Below are positions 29,584 to 42,078 of a stretch of DNA of 64,000 nt, piece by piece (within the stretch, counting starts at the first letter, position 1; every line of letters begins with the position of its first letter). The translations under genes and the position numbers were made by a program. This DNA comes from Ideonella sp. (lineage in GTDB: Bacteria > Pseudomonadota > Gammaproteobacteria > Burkholderiales > Burkholderiaceae_C), in contig JABTUY010000001.1 in NCBI GenBank assembly GCA_015075165.1, positions 186,001-250,000 of the forward strand, given 5' to 3'. The notes beneath the pieces were generated by a model that worked only from the letters and a program-made list of their open reading frames with translations, was not told where the DNA came from and did no database searches.

Positions 29584-29673
29584 TGCCTGCGTGGCGCACG
29601 CATCGCGCTTGCGTCATCTGATTGAATCGCAGCCGCGGCGTCGCCTGTGTCGTCGCTGCGCGGCGCCGCGACG

Positions 29674-31950
29674 CTATCGCCGCGGCCCGCGCGCGCGGGT
29701 GACCTTGCTCGCCGTCTTCTTGCTGCCAGGCCGCGGCCGGGCCTTGGCCGCCCGCGCCAGCGCCGATTTGGCGGCGCGGTCGCGCCCGCGCACCGCGGCC
29801 AGCTCGGCCTGCGGCGAGCGCGGCTCGGGCTTGCGCCCACGTGCCAGCAGTCGATCGCCTTCGCTGTCACGCACCATGCGGAAGTCGATGCGCCGGCTGT
29901 CGAGGTCGACGCGACTCACCTGCACGCGCACGCGCGTGCCGGCCGCATAGCGCACGCCGCTGCGCTCGCCGTGCAGCTCCTGCCGCAGCTCGTCGAAGCG
30001 GTAGTAGCCGCCGCCGATCTCGGTGATGTGCAGCAGGCCCTCGATGTACAGATCGTCGAGCGTGACGAAGAGACCGAACGGCACCACGGCGCTGACGGTG
30101 CCGGCGAACTCCTCGCCCAGACGCTCGCGCATGTAGCGGCACTTGAGCCAGGCCTCGACATCGCGCGAGGCTTCGTCGGCGCGGCGTTCGTTGGTGCTGC
30201 AATGCGCGCCGACGGCGTTCCACTGCTCGAGCTCCTGCGCACTGGCACCGCTGCGGCCAGCCTTGGTGTCGGGCGCCGTGTCGGCGGGAGTATCGGACCG
30301 CGCAGCCTTGGTGGACCTGGGGGCCTTGGTCGGTCTTGCCGCCTCGATCGCCTTCGGCGCGTCCTCGGCGTCTTCGAATGGGCCGTTGGCCAGCTGGTAG
30401 CGCCGGTGCTGCAGCAGCGCCTTGATCACGCGGTGCACCAGCAGGTCGGGGTAGCGCCGGATCGGGCTGGTGAAGTGCGTGTAGGCCTCGTAGGCGAGCC
30501 CGAAATGCCCGCTGTTGGCAGCGGTGTAGTGCGCCTGCTGCATCGAGCGCAGCAGCATCGCGTGGATCTGCGACGCATCGGGCCGCTCGCGCGTGGCCTG
30601 CGCGATGGCCTGCAGCTCGCCCGGCGTCGGGTCGTCGGACAGCGCGATGCCCAGACCCATCGCCTTCAGGTAGTTCTGCAGCGTGATGCGCTTCTCGGTC
30701 GTCGGCCCTTCGTGCACGCGGTACAGCGCCGGGTGCCCGTGCTCGGCGATGAACTCGGCCGCGCAGACGTTGGCCGCCAGCATCGCCTCTTCGATCAGCC
30801 GGTGCGCCTCGTTGCGTTTGCGCGGTTCGATGCGCTCGATGCGGCCGTTGTCGTCGCAGACGATCTGCGTCTCGGTGGTTTCGAAGTCCACCGCGCCGCG
30901 CTGGCCGCGGTGCTTCAGCAGGGCGCGGTAGGCCTCGTGCAGGTGGACCAGGTGCGGCACCAGCGCGCTGCGCCGCTGCGCCTCGGGGCCGCGCGTGTTG
31001 CCGAGGATCGCGGCCACCTCGGTGTAGGTGAGACGCGAGCGCGAGCAGATCACCGCCGGGTAGAACTGGTAGGCGGTGATCGCGCCGTCGGCGTCGACCA
31101 CCATGTCGCACGCCATCGCCAGGCGATCGACCTCGGGGTTCAGCGAGCACAAGCCATTGGACAGCTTCTCCGGCAGCATTGGGATCACGCGGCGCGGGAA
31201 GTACACCGACGTCGCGCGCTCGTAGGCGTCGTCGTCGATCGGCTCGCCCGGCCGCACGTAGTGGCTGACGTCGGCGATCGCCACCACCAGGCGCCAGCCG
31301 GTGGCGGCCCTCTTGCCGCGGCCCAGTCGGAGGGGCTCGCAATACACCGCATCGTCGAAGTCGCGCGCGTCCTCGCCGTCGATCGTCACCAGCGGCACAT
31401 CGGTGAGGTCGATGCGATGCCGGCGGTCGATCGCCCGCACCTGCTCGGGCAGCGCGGCAGCTTGCGCCAGCGTCTCGGCCGAGAAGCGGTGCGGCACCTC
31501 GTACTTGCGCACCGCGATCTCGATCTCCATGCCGGGATCGTCGATCTCGCCGAGCACCTCGACCACGCGGCCCACCGGCTGCGAGAACATCGACGGCGGT
31601 TCGGTCAGCTCGACCGCCACCACCTGGCCGGCGGTGGCCGCGGCGGTGGCGTTCTTCGGGATCAGGATGTCCTGGCCGTAGCGCCGGTCTTCGGGCGCCA
31701 CCAGCCACATGCCGCTCTCGTGCAGCAGCCGGCCGATGATCGACGCCTTGCGCCGCTCGACGATGTCGAGCACATGGCCCTCTGGCCGGCCCTTGCGGTC
31801 GTAGCGCACGATGCGCACGCGCACGCGGTCGCGATGCAGCACCGAGCGCATCTCTTGCTGCGACAGGTAGATGTCGTCGCCGCCGTCGTCGCGCTGCACG
31901 AAGCCGTGGCCGTCGCGATGGCCGAGCACGCTGCCGTGCACCTCGCTCAT
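29674..31950 (-). CDS. rnr: Ribonuclease R (3'-5' exoribonuclease)
   Basis: Processive RNase II-family enzyme that degrades structured RNA and helps ribosome quality control. It is 758 aa with cold-shock domains (GSVLGHRDGHGFV onward), the RNB catalytic domain (TIDGEDARDFDDAVY aspartates about residue 200, HFTSPIRRYPDLLVHRVI), an S1 domain (GTVSAVVPFGLFVTLDDLY), and a basic Lys/Arg C-tail. Two oddities: the N-terminal helix-turn-helix domain found in many RNase R proteins is missing with the ATG at 31950, and a 55-residue charged, Ala/Thr-rich insertion lies between the RNB and S1 domains. The frame stays open upstream, but the divergent tRNA-Leu gene begins only 77 nt away. Confidence 0.93.
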   Translation of the reverse strand: MSEVHGSVLGHRDGHGFVQRDDGGDDIYLSQQEMRSVLHRDRVRVRIVRYDRKGRPEGHVLDIVERRKASIIGRLLHESGMWLVAPEDRRYGQDILIPKNATAAATAGQVVAVELTEPPSMFSQPVGRVVEVLGEIDDPGMEIEIAVRKYEVPHRFSAETLAQAAALPEQVRAIDRRHRIDLTDVPLVTIDGEDARDFDDAVYCEPLRLGRGKRAATGWRLVVAIADVSHYVRPGEPIDDDAYERATSVYFPRRVIPMLPEKLSNGLCSLNPEVDRLAMACDMVVDADGAITAYQFYPAVICSRSRLTYTEVAAILGNTRGPEAQRRSALVPHLVHLHEAYRALLKHRGQRGAVDFETTETQIVCDDNGRIERIEPRKRNEAHRLIEEAMLAANVCAAEFIAEHGHPALYRVHEGPTTEKRITLQNYLKAMGLGIALSDDPTPGELQAIAQATRERPDASQIHAMLLRSMQQAHYTAANSGHFGLAYEAYTHFTSPIRRYPDLLVHRVIKALLQHRRYQLANGPFEDAEDAPKAIEAARPTKAPRSTKAARSDTPADTAPDTKAGRSGASAQELEQWNAVGAHCSTNERRADEASRDVEAWLKCRYMRERLGEEFAGTVSAVVPFGLFVTLDDLYIEGLLHITEIGGGYYRFDELRQELHGERSGVRYAAGTRVRVQVSRVDLDSRRIDFRMVRDSEGDRLLARGRKPEPRSPQAELAAVRGRDRAAKSALARAAKARPRPGSKKTASKVTRARGPRR

Positions 31951-32000
31951 CAGCGCGCCGGCCAGGGGTGGCGCGCCGACAGTCTCCTTGATGGTCTTGA

Positions 32001-32009
32001 TGCTAAAAT
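32001..32009 (+). promoter_or_regulatory. Extended -10 promoter of tRNA-Leu
   Basis: Reads TGC-TAAAAT, 18 nt before the mature tRNA 5' end, which places the transcription start near 32016. No clear -35 is visible at normal spacing. Confidence 0.6.
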
Positions 32010-32026
32010 CCTTTGCTCTTGAAACT

Positions 32027-32111
<85 letters not shown>

Positions 32112-32128
32112 TCAACTGGTGGAAGAGC

Positions 32129-32159
32129 GGGTTCGCTGATCGCGAACCCTTTTCTTTTT
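32129..32159 (+). terminator. Rho-independent terminator after tRNA-Leu
   Basis: Stem GGGTTCGC (32129-32136) and GCGAACCC (32142-32149) with a 5-nt loop, followed by a T-rich tail (TTTTCTTTTT). It is the only textbook intrinsic terminator I see in the window. It also separates the tRNA from the convergent phosphoribosyltransferase gene. Confidence 0.93.
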
Positions 32160-32208
32160 GTACGGCACAAGCCGTCTACCCTGGTCCGCCGGCTATCGGC
32201 CTGCTCGC

Positions 32209-32730
32209 CTACACCGCGAACTTCTTCGCCAGGCCCTCGGGTCGCAGATTGTCGTACTCCTCGAACGGCTGGTGGATCCACGGGCTCGTGGGCAGCATCT
32301 CGACGTAGTAGTCGGGCGTGTAGCTCGACGCGCCCTTGACCCAGATGACGGCCGAGCGCAGCTCGCCGATCGACGGGATGCCGCGCAGCCGCTCGACCAC
32401 CGCGCGCAGCGTGATGCCGGAATCGGCGAGGTCGTCGACCAGCAGCACGCGACCGGCCAGCTCGCCCTTGGGCATCGTGATGTACTTGGCCATGTCGAGG
32501 CGGCCCTGGATCGTGCCGGCCTCGGCACGGTACGAACTGGTCGACATGATCGCCAGCGGCAGATCGAACACCCGCGACAGCACATCGCCGGGCCGCATGC
32601 CGCCGCGCGCCAGGCACAGGATCTGGTCGAACTGCCAGTTCGACGCCGCCACCTTCAGCGCCAGCCGCTCGATCAGCAGGTGGTATTCATCCCAGGACAC
32701 GTACAGGTGCTTGCCGTCGTCGGTGAGCAT
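32209..32730 (-). CDS. Purine-type phosphoribosyltransferase
   Basis: Type I phosphoribosyltransferase of 173 aa. The PRPP-binding loop VLLVDDLADSGITL is at about 94-107, and an N-terminal CLARGGMRPGDVLS matches Gpt/Hpt-like enzymes. Hypoxanthine, guanine or xanthine salvage is likely but not certain. ATG start. It lies 80 bp downstream of purA on the same strand, and linkage of a phosphoribosyltransferase to purA is usual in Burkholderiales, supporting purine metabolism. Confidence 0.88.
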   Translation of the reverse strand: MLTDDGKHLYVSWDEYHLLIERLALKVAASNWQFDQILCLARGGMRPGDVLSRVFDLPLAIMSTSSYRAEAGTIQGRLDMAKYITMPKGELAGRVLLVDDLADSGITLRAVVERLRGIPSIGELRSAVIWVKGASSYTPDYYVEMLPTSPWIHQPFEEYDNLRPEGLAKKFAV

Positions 32731-32810
32731 GCGGGTCGAACTCCTCGATTGGGGTTAGCGCGGCCAGTCTGGCGCCGGGCAGCGCCGCAGCGAAGCGACC
32801 GGCGCGGGGG

Positions 32811-35352
<2,542 letters not shown>

Positions 35353-35378
35353 GAACGGGCGTGCCGGTTGAAAGCGGC

Positions 35379-35384
35379 ATTGTA
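35379..35384 (-). promoter_or_regulatory. Candidate -10 element upstream of hisZ
   Basis: TACAAT on the minus strand, 27 nt before the hisZ ATG, predicting a leader of about 20 nt. The -35 region is not consensus. It would give hisZ-purA its own promoter inside the longer gene run. Confidence 0.4.
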
Positions 35385-35417
35385 CGGGCGCCCCTCGCGG
35401 CCCCGGAGCAGCGGCGC

Positions 35418-35606
35418 TCAACGCCAGAACAGAATGAGCAACAACAGCCCGACCAGCATGCTCGACAGGCCGAGGAAGCGGATCTGGCCGTCGCTCAGCC
35501 GCAGCGCCTTGGCGAACACCTCGCGCCAGGTGGTGGGGCTGAGGAAGGGCAGCAAACCTTCGAACACCAGCATCAGCGCGACGCCGCCGACCAGCAGATC
35601 GACCAT
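35418..35606 (-). CDS. DUF2065 small membrane protein
   Basis: 62 aa with two hydrophobic segments: [20 protein letters not shown] at the start and [14 protein letters not shown] at the end, joined by a charged loop ([16 protein letters not shown]). This matches YjeT/DUF2065, a family usually found beside hflC, as here (ATG 10 nt after the hflC stop). A role with the HflKC complex is suggested by position only. Confidence 0.88.
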   Translation of the reverse strand: MVDLLVGGVALMLVFEGLLPFLSPTTWREVFAKALRLSDGQIRFLGLSSMLVGLLLLILFWR

Positions 35607-35615
35607 GGCGCGCGG

Positions 35616-36515
35616 TCAGCGGCGGGCTGCCGGTGCGGCCGGCGTCGGCAGGCCCGGCCCGCGCATCGCCTTGAAGAACTCGCTCGATGGATCGACCACC
35701 ATCACGTCGGAGCGGTTGCGAAAGCTCGCGCGGTAGGCCTCGAGGCTGCGGTAGAACTCCGCAAACTGCGGGTCGCGGCCGAAGGCGTCGGCGTACAACG
35801 CCGAGGCCTTCGCGTCGCCCTCGCCCTTGAGCTTCTGCGCATCGCGGTACGCCTCGGCGATGATCACCTCGCGCTGGCGGTCGGCATCGGCGCGGATGCG
35901 CTCGCCCTCTGCGGCGCCCTGCGAGCGCAGCTCGTTGGCCACCTGCTGGCGCTCGGACTGCATGCGGCGGTACACCGCATCGGTGATCTCGGCCACGAAG
36001 TCGACGCGCTTGATGCGCACGTCGACCAGCTCGACACCGAACGACTTGGCCTCGTCGAGCAGGCGGCTGCGCACGTCCTGCATGACCTTGTCGCGCTCGT
36101 CGGAGAGCACGCCGCGCACGGTGCGCTTGGTGACCTCCTCGTTGAACGCGGCCTGCACCACCTGACTCAGCCGGCTGTCGAGGTTGCGGAAATCGGTGCC
36201 GTTGTTGCGGATGAACTGGCGCGGGTCGGCGATGCGCCACTTGGCGAGCCAGTCGATCACCAGGCTCTTCTTCTCGGCGGTGAAGATGGCGCGGTTCTCG
36301 GGGCTGTCGAGCGTCTGGATGCGCTTGTCGAGGTAGACGACGTTCTGGAATGGCGGCGGCAGTTTGGTGTAGAGCCCCGGTTCGGTGATGACTTCCTTGA
36401 TCTCGCCCAGCGCGTAGACCACGGCGACCGACTTCTGGTCGACGATGAACAGCGTCGAGCTGGCGACGAGCAGCGCGACCAGCATGCTGGTGATGACGAG
36501 TCCGATGCGATTCAT
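35616..36515 (-). CDS. hflC: FtsH protease modulator HflC
   Basis: SPFH/prohibitin-family inner-membrane protein that assembles with HflK into a cage around FtsH. It is 299 aa with an N-terminal membrane segment ([20 protein letters not shown]), the SPFH domain (about 25-190), and a long charged helix ([20 protein letters not shown]). ATG start, 21 nt after hflK. The C-terminus ends in a Pro/Ala-rich tail. Confidence 0.96.
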   Translation of the reverse strand: MNRIGLVITSMLVALLVASSTLFIVDQKSVAVVYALGEIKEVITEPGLYTKLPPPFQNVVYLDKRIQTLDSPENRAIFTAEKKSLVIDWLAKWRIADPRQFIRNNGTDFRNLDSRLSQVVQAAFNEEVTKRTVRGVLSDERDKVMQDVRSRLLDEAKSFGVELVDVRIKRVDFVAEITDAVYRRMQSERQQVANELRSQGAAEGERIRADADRQREVIIAEAYRDAQKLKGEGDAKASALYADAFGRDPQFAEFYRSLEAYRASFRNRSDVMVVDPSSEFFKAMRGPGLPTPAAPAARR

Positions 36516-36536
36516 GGCAGTTGTCCTCGCGCGTTC

Positions 36537-37844
36537 TCAGCGGCCTTCGCGATCACGGCTGCGCGCGTTGTCGCGCGAGCGGGCATCGCCGGCGTGGGTG
36601 GGCGCCGTGGACGGCGTGGTCTCGGGGGCTGCCGGCGCGGTGCCGCCCGGCGACGGGCCGTGCTGCAGCAGCTTGTCCAGCGGCAGGTACAGCAGGTTCG
36701 AGCCGTTGCGGGTATCGACCATCACCTTGCTGACGTTGGCGTAGACCTGCTGCATCGTCTCGATGTAGAGCCGGTCGCGCGTCACCGCCGGCGCGCGCTG
36801 GTACTCGGCGAGCACCGACTTGAAGCGTTGCGCGTCGCCATCGGCCTGCGCGATCACGCGCTGCTTGTAGCCCTGGGCCTCCTCGCCCAGCCGCGCCGCC
36901 GTGCCGCGGGCCTTCGGCACCACGTCGCTGGCATAGGCCTGGCCCTCGTTCTTCAGCCGGTCGCGGTCGGCGCCGGCCTTCACGGCATCGTTGAACGCCG
37001 CCTGCACCTGCTCGGGCACCTGCACGTTCTGCACGTTGACGTTGACCACCAGGATGCCGGTGTTCAAGCGGTCGAGCTGGTTCTGGATCGACTTGATCAG
37101 GTCGCTCGACAGCGCCTCGCGCTGCTCGTACAGCACCGAGTCGACCTTGCTGCGGCCGACGATCTCGCGCACCGCCGACTCGGCGGCCTGTTCCACCGCG
37201 GAGTCGGGATCGCGGTTCTCGAACAGGTAGGCGCGCGCGTCCTTCAGCCGGTACTGCACGGTGAAGCGGATGTCGACGATGTTCTCGTCCTGCGTCAGCA
37301 TCGACGAATCGCGCAGGCCGGTGGCCTGCACCACCGTGTTGCGGCCGATCTCCTTGGAACGCAGTTGCGTGACCGGCACCGTCTCGTGCGACTGGAACGG
37401 GTACGGCAGGCGCCAGTGGAAGCCGGCATCGGTGGTGTAGGCGTACTTGCCGAACGTGCTGACCACCGCCTGCTGGCCTTCCTGCACGATGAAGAATCCG
37501 CTGCCCGCCCACACCAGAGCCACCATCAGCGCGATCAGACCGACGCCGAGCCCCGCGCTCTTCATGTTGGGCTTGAACGGCGGGCCGCCTTCGGCCTCCT
37601 CGCGCCGGCCGTTGCCGCCCTTGCGGCCAGCGCCGAACAGGCCGCCGAGACGGCGGTTGAAATCGCGCCACAGCTCGTCGAGGTCGGGCGGGCCGTCGTT
37701 GCGGCCGGCCATGGCCACCGGCGAAGCGCCACGCAGGCCGAGCCGGGCACCCAGCCAGATGACGCCTGCGCGCCAGGCCAGCGCGAGCCGTGTGGTCAGC
37801 GGCTCGCCAGCGTGCTGCGGGGCCGGGGATGTGGGCAGGGTCAT
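36537..37844 (-). CDS. hflK: FtsH protease modulator HflK
   Basis: Partner of HflC. It is 435 aa with a Gly/Arg-rich cytoplasmic N-terminus, one membrane span (about 98-120, [18 protein letters not shown]), the SPFH domain ([13 protein letters not shown] onward), the coiled region ([17 protein letters not shown]), and a low-complexity Ser/Asp/Arg C-tail. The ATG overlaps the hflX stop by 4 bp. The 40 residues before [12 protein letters not shown] are longer than in E. coli, so a downstream start is possible. Confidence 0.94.
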   Translation of the reverse strand: MTLPTSPAPQHAGEPLTTRLALAWRAGVIWLGARLGLRGASPVAMAGRNDGPPDLDELWRDFNRRLGGLFGAGRKGGNGRREEAEGGPPFKPNMKSAGLGVGLIALMVALVWAGSGFFIVQEGQQAVVSTFGKYAYTTDAGFHWRLPYPFQSHETVPVTQLRSKEIGRNTVVQATGLRDSSMLTQDENIVDIRFTVQYRLKDARAYLFENRDPDSAVEQAAESAVREIVGRSKVDSVLYEQREALSSDLIKSIQNQLDRLNTGILVVNVNVQNVQVPEQVQAAFNDAVKAGADRDRLKNEGQAYASDVVPKARGTAARLGEEAQGYKQRVIAQADGDAQRFKSVLAEYQRAPAVTRDRLYIETMQQVYANVSKVMVDTRNGSNLLYLPLDKLLQHGPSPGGTAPAAPETTPSTAPTHAGDARSRDNARSRDREGR

Positions 37845-39157
37845 GCCATTCTCTGGGTTGGGACCAATCGGTCGACAGGCTGCGGGCGATCGGCCGGATC
37901 GGAGGATCGAGCGACGGTTGGGGCGGATTGTCGGGCGGATTGTCCGGGCTGCGGCAGCGCCGCGGCCGGCGCTGTCGCCTCATCTGGAGGCGCCAACGCC
38001 GGGCTCAAGGGCTCGCCGCGCGCCGCCTGCGCGATCAGCTCGCGCAAGGCGTCGAGGCCACGGCCCTCGATGGCGCTGACGAACACCCGCGGCGCCAGCA
38101 CGCCGTGCGTGCGCTCGATCCAGTCGTGCAACGCCCGCGGCGGCGGATCGACCGCATCGAGCTTGTTGTAGACCAGGATCTGCGGAAGATCGTGCGCGCC
38201 GATCTCGGCCAGCACGCGCTCCACTTCGTCGCGCTGCGCCAGCAGTTGCGCGCTCGAGGCGTCGACCACGTGCAGCAGCAGATCGGCCTCCATCGCCTCC
38301 TGCAAGGTGGCGCGAAAGGCCTCGACCAGCTTGTGCGGCAGGTCGCGGATGAAGCCCACGGTATCCGACAGCGCGACCGACTGGCCGTCGAGATACATCG
38401 CCCGCGTGGTGGTGTCGAGCGTGGCGAACAGCTGGTCGGCGGCATAGGCGCGGGCCTTCACCAGCGCGTTGAACAGCGTCGACTTGCCGGCGTTGGTGTA
38501 ACCCACCAGCGACACCCGCAGCGCGCCGCTGCGCGCGCGCGCGCGGCGCTGCGTGTCGCGCTGGCGCTTCACCTTGGCCAGCCGCGCCTTCACCGACTTG
38601 ATGCGCTCGCCGATCATGCGGCGGTCGAGCTCGATCTGGGCCTCGCCCGGGCCGCCGCGCTGGCCCGCGCCGCCGCGCTGCCGCTCGAGGTGGCTCCAGC
38701 GCCGCACCAGCCGCGTGGCCACGTACTGCAGCCGGGCCAGCTCGACCTGCAGCTTGCCCTCGTGGCTGCGTGCACGGCGCGCGAAGATCTCGAGGATCAG
38801 CGCCGTGCGATCGGCCACCGGCACTCCCAGGTGGCGCTCCAGGTTGCGCTGCTGCGCCGGGCTCAGCGCCTGGTCGAACAGCACTCCAGCCGCGCCGTGC
38901 CCGGCGACCAGCGCCTTGATCTCGTCGGCCTTGCCCAGGCCGACGAACAGCGCGGCGTCGGGCGCCTTGCGTCGCGCGACCAGCCGCGCCACCGGCAGGT
39001 CGCCGGCCGACTCGGCCAGCTGTGCCAGCTCGTCGAGCGTGGGGTCGAACGAGTGCCCCGTGCCGAGATCGACGCCGACCAGCACGGTGCGCAAGGCCGA
39101 CGCTGCGTCGGCCACGTTGTCGGGTTGAGGCTCCAAGGCCCGTGCGGGCGCTGTCAC
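37841..39157 (-). CDS. hflX: GTPase HflX (ribosome-splitting)
   Basis: Heat-shock-associated GTPase that dissociates stalled 70S ribosomes. It is 438 aa. The N-terminal domain has GLGKADEIKAL and FDQALSPAQQRNLE, then a coiled region with the glycine-rich GGAGQRGGPGEAQIELDRR. The G domain carries G1 GYTNAGKSTLFN, G3 DTVGFIRDLPHKL, G4 NKLD and G5 SAIEG. The C-terminal 45 residues are disordered and not conserved. The start is a GTG at 39157, 26 nt after hfq; no ATG fits. This follows the usual hfq-hflX-hflK-hflC order. Confidence 0.95.
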   Translation of the reverse strand: MTAPARALEPQPDNVADAASALRTVLVGVDLGTGHSFDPTLDELAQLAESAGDLPVARLVARRKAPDAALFVGLGKADEIKALVAGHGAAGVLFDQALSPAQQRNLERHLGVPVADRTALILEIFARRARSHEGKLQVELARLQYVATRLVRRWSHLERQRGGAGQRGGPGEAQIELDRRMIGERIKSVKARLAKVKRQRDTQRRARARSGALRVSLVGYTNAGKSTLFNALVKARAYAADQLFATLDTTTRAMYLDGQSVALSDTVGFIRDLPHKLVEAFRATLQEAMEADLLLHVVDASSAQLLAQRDEVERVLAEIGAHDLPQILVYNKLDAVDPPPRALHDWIERTHGVLAPRVFVSAIEGRGLDALRELIAQAARGEPLSPALAPPDEATAPAAALPQPGQSARQSAPTVARSSDPADRPQPVDRLVPTQRMA

Positions 39158-39182
39158 GCGCCGGCGCTCAGCGACGTGACGC

Positions 39183-39428
39183 TCAAGTCGACGACTCGCC
39201 GCCGTCGTTGGTGTGGAAGCTCACCGGCCGGCCCGGGACCACAGTGGAAATGGCGTGCTTGTAGACCATCTGGGTCACGGTGTTGCGCAGCAGGACGACG
39301 TACTGGTCGAACGACTCGATGTGGCCTTGCAGCTTGATGCCGTTGACCAGGTAGATCGACACCGGCACGTGCTCTTTGCGCAGCAGATTCAGGAACGGGT
39401 CTTGTAGAAGTTGCCCTTTGTTGCTCAC
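39183..39428 (-). CDS. hfq: RNA chaperone Hfq
   Basis: Sm-like hexameric RNA chaperone for sRNA-mRNA pairing. It is 81 aa, starting with GTG as (V)[13 protein letters not shown], with a GGAG site 6 nt upstream; the longer open frame upstream does not match the family. Sm1 ([20 protein letters not shown]) and Sm2 ([10 protein letters not shown]) motifs are intact, so both proximal and distal RNA faces should be present. The 132-bp gap after der holds a 15-nt near-perfect palindrome at 39485-39499 and possibly a local promoter, but none is convincing. Confidence 0.97.
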   Translation of the reverse strand: MSNKGQLLQDPFLNLLRKEHVPVSIYLVNGIKLQGHIESFDQYVVLLRNTVTQMVYKHAISTVVPGRPVSFHTNDGGESST

Positions 39429-39560
39429 GATATGCTCCGTGTTGGAAGTTCCAGCAGGCGCCACGTTATCACACGCATCGCGCTCGCACCGGCGGTGCGG
39501 GCGGCCGCTCCGCGCGTCATGGACCCGGCGAACCCGGTTTGGTTCAACGCCGTGGGTCGG

Positions 39561-40913
39561 TCAGTCGCGCCGGCGCCGCGGCTCGGCGTCGAACGGGTTA
39601 CGCGACGAACGCAGCTCGATGCGCAGCGGCGTACCCACCAGCTTGAAGTGGGCGCGGAATCGCGATTCGAGATAACGCTTGTATGCGTCGGTCACGTGAT
39701 CCAACGCGTTGCCGTGGATGACGACGATCGGCGGGTTCATGCCGCCTTGGTGCGCGTAGCGCAGCTTCGGCCGCACGGCGCCGGCGCGCTTGGGCGCCTG
39801 GTGCGCCACCGCCTCGTGCAGCAGCCGCGTCAGCACCGGCGTGGGCAGCTTGGCGCGCGCCGCGTCGTGCGCCTGGGCGATCGCGCTCCACAGCGGCGCC
39901 AGGCCCTGGCGCTTGCGCGCCGAGATGTGCTGCACGGCGGCGTAGCGCAGGAAGGCCAACCGCTGCGCCAGCGCGCGATCGGCCATCTCGCGCTGATAGC
40001 GGTCGACCGCATCCCACTTGTTGAGCGCCACCACCACCGCGCGGCCGCTGTCGAGGATGTAGCCGGCGATGTGCGCGTCCTGGTCGCTGATTCCCTGCGT
40101 GGCGTCGAGCAGCAGCACGACGACGTGGGCGTCGGCGATCGCCTGCAGCGTCTTGACCACCGAGAACTTCTCGACCGCCTCGAACACACGCCCCTTGCGG
40201 CGCAGGCCGGCGGTGTCGATCAGTTCGTAGCGGCGGCCGGCGCGCTCGAACGGGATGCGGATGGCATCGCGCGTGGTGCCGGGCTGGTCGAACGCGACCA
40301 GCCGCTCCTCGCCGAGCCAGGTGTTGATCAGCGTGCTCTTGCCGACGTTGGGGCGCCCGGCCACCGCGAGCCGGATCGGAGTGTCGTCCCCCGCGTCTTC
40401 GACCGTCGCGTCGGCGGCAAAGTCGAACCCCGCCAGCGCCGCGTCGACCAGGCTGCGAATGCCCTGCCCGTGCGCCGCCGACACCGGGTGCGGCACGCCG
40501 AGCCCGAGTTCGTGGAACTCGGCCAGCGCCGGCGACTCGCTCATGCCCTCGGCCTTGTTCACCGCCAGCACCACCGGCTTGCCGCTGGTGCGCAGGAAGC
40601 GCGCGATGTCGTGGTCCTGCCCCGACAGGCCTGCGCGTACGTCGAGCACGAACAGCACCACGTCGGCCTCGGCCACCGCAGCCCTGGTCTGCTTGGCCAT
40701 CTCGTGCACGATGCCGGTTTCGCTGGTCGGCTCGAAGCCGCCGGTGTCGACGACGATGAACTCGCGCCCCTCGCTGACGGCGTCGCCGTAGTGGCGATCG
40801 CGCGTCAGGCCGGCGAAGTCGGCCACGATCGCGTCGCGCGACTTGGTCAGGCGGTTGAACAGCGTCGACTTGCCGACGTTGGACCGGCCGACGATCGCCA
40901 GCACCGGTTTCAT
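39561..40913 (-). CDS. der: Tandem GTPase Der (EngA), 50S assembly factor
   Basis: Essential GTPase with two G domains and a KH-like C-terminus, needed for large-subunit maturation. It is 450 aa. G domain 1 has [12 protein letters not shown] at 9-20 and DTGGFEP. G domain 2 has [12 protein letters not shown] about residue 187, [11 protein letters not shown] and NKWD. The C-terminal KH-like domain (about 355-435) includes [10 protein letters not shown]. The C-tail PRRRRD is basic. ATG start, 25 nt after bamB. Confidence 0.97.
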   Translation of the reverse strand: MKPVLAIVGRSNVGKSTLFNRLTKSRDAIVADFAGLTRDRHYGDAVSEGREFIVVDTGGFEPTSETGIVHEMAKQTRAAVAEADVVLFVLDVRAGLSGQDHDIARFLRTSGKPVVLAVNKAEGMSESPALAEFHELGLGVPHPVSAAHGQGIRSLVDAALAGFDFAADATVEDAGDDTPIRLAVAGRPNVGKSTLINTWLGEERLVAFDQPGTTRDAIRIPFERAGRRYELIDTAGLRRKGRVFEAVEKFSVVKTLQAIADAHVVVLLLDATQGISDQDAHIAGYILDSGRAVVVALNKWDAVDRYQREMADRALAQRLAFLRYAAVQHISARKRQGLAPLWSAIAQAHDAARAKLPTPVLTRLLHEAVAHQAPKRAGAVRPKLRYAHQGGMNPPIVVIHGNALDHVTDAYKRYLESRFRAHFKLVGTPLRIELRSSRNPFDAEPRRRRD

Positions 40914-40938
40914 CGCCGTCGTCGTCGCGCTGTTGCGC

Positions 40939-42078
40939 TCACGGCAACGCCAGCGCGAACAGCCCGCCGTTGCGCGTGACCACGAGCACGGAGTTGCTGC
41001 TGCGCACCGGCTGCGCAGCCACCGGCGAGCCGTCGGTGGCCAGGCGACCGATCAACTGGCCATCGGCGCGCGCCAGCGCGTGCACATAGCCTTCGAAGTC
41101 GCCGAACAGCACCGCGTGCTCGAGCATCAACGGCGCGCTCAGGCCACGGTATAGCAGACCCTCCTGCGTCCACGCGATGTCGCCGCTCGGCGTTTTCCAC
41201 GCCGTGACACGATCGCTGGCGTCGCCGCCGACTACCAGTTCGGTATCGCCGCCAACCGCCTGGATGCCACCGACGTTGCGGCTCCAGCGCAGCGTGCCGG
41301 TGTCGGCGCGCGCGCAGCCCACGGCCGATTGGAACGCTCGCGCGCACACGGTGTCGCCGAGCCGCAGCGGCGGCCCCACCAGGTCGGCCAGGCGCTCGAC
41401 CTCGTTGGTGCCGCGCGGGTTGGCCAGCGCCACGTCCCATTCGACGCGGCCGCGCGTGGGCTCCACGCCGATCAGGTGCGCGCCCTGCCCGGCCAGCAGC
41501 GTGTTCTTGTACGCCGCCAGCACCCCGGGCTGCGCCAGCGTCAGCGCGTCGCCCGGGCGTTGCAGCTTCCACAGCAGCGTGCCGTCCTGGGCATCGAACG
41601 CGCTGACGAAGCGGTCGACCCCCATCACGAACACGCGCTCGCCGGCCACCAGCGGCGCGGTGGTGATGCGCGAGCTCAGGTGCTTGCGCCAGCGCTCGAC
41701 GCCGTTGTCGAACACCACGATCACGTCATCGCGCGTGGCCACGGCCGCGTAGCGGCCGTCGCTGCCGACGCCGGCCGACAGCGGCGCGCCGGCGTGCGCA
41801 CGCCAGCGCGCCGCACCGGTGGCGGCATCGAACGCCGCCACCGCGCCATCGCTGCTGCCGACGATGTACTCGCCGTTGCGCACCGCGACCGACAGCGGAA
41901 ACTTCACCGCATCGACCTGCGCGCGCCACAGCACGCGCAACTCCACTTTCGGCTGCACCGGCTCGAGCGGCGTGGGCTTGGGTTTCTCGGCGGCGCAGGC
42001 GGCCAGCAGCATGGCCGCCGCAGCCAGCCCGGTGGTGGCCAGCGCGCGCCGACCGCGCGCGCTCGCGCACGCGATCAT
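40939..42078 (-). CDS. bamB: Outer membrane assembly lipoprotein BamB
   Basis: Eight-bladed beta-propeller lipoprotein that binds BamA POTRA domains. It is 379 aa with a lipoprotein signal ending LLAAC (Cys near residue 28), then repeated PQQ-like blades showing alternations such as [20 protein letters not shown] and [16 protein letters not shown]. The ATG overlaps the yfgM stop by 4 bp. This der-bamB-yfgM-hisS linkage is conserved in gamma- and betaproteobacteria. Confidence 0.95.
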   Translation of the reverse strand: MIACASARGRRALATTGLAAAAMLLAACAAEKPKPTPLEPVQPKVELRVLWRAQVDAVKFPLSVAVRNGEYIVGSSDGAVAAFDAATGAARWRAHAGAPLSAGVGSDGRYAAVATRDDVIVVFDNGVERWRKHLSSRITTAPLVAGERVFVMGVDRFVSAFDAQDGTLLWKLQRPGDALTLAQPGVLAAYKNTLLAGQGAHLIGVEPTRGRVEWDVALANPRGTNEVERLADLVGPPLRLGDTVCARAFQSAVGCARADTGTLRWSRNVGGIQAVGGDTELVVGGDASDRVTAWKTPSGDIAWTQEGLLYRGLSAPLMLEHAVLFGDFEGYVHALARADGQLIGRLATDGSPVAAQPVRSSNSVLVVTRNGGLFALALP

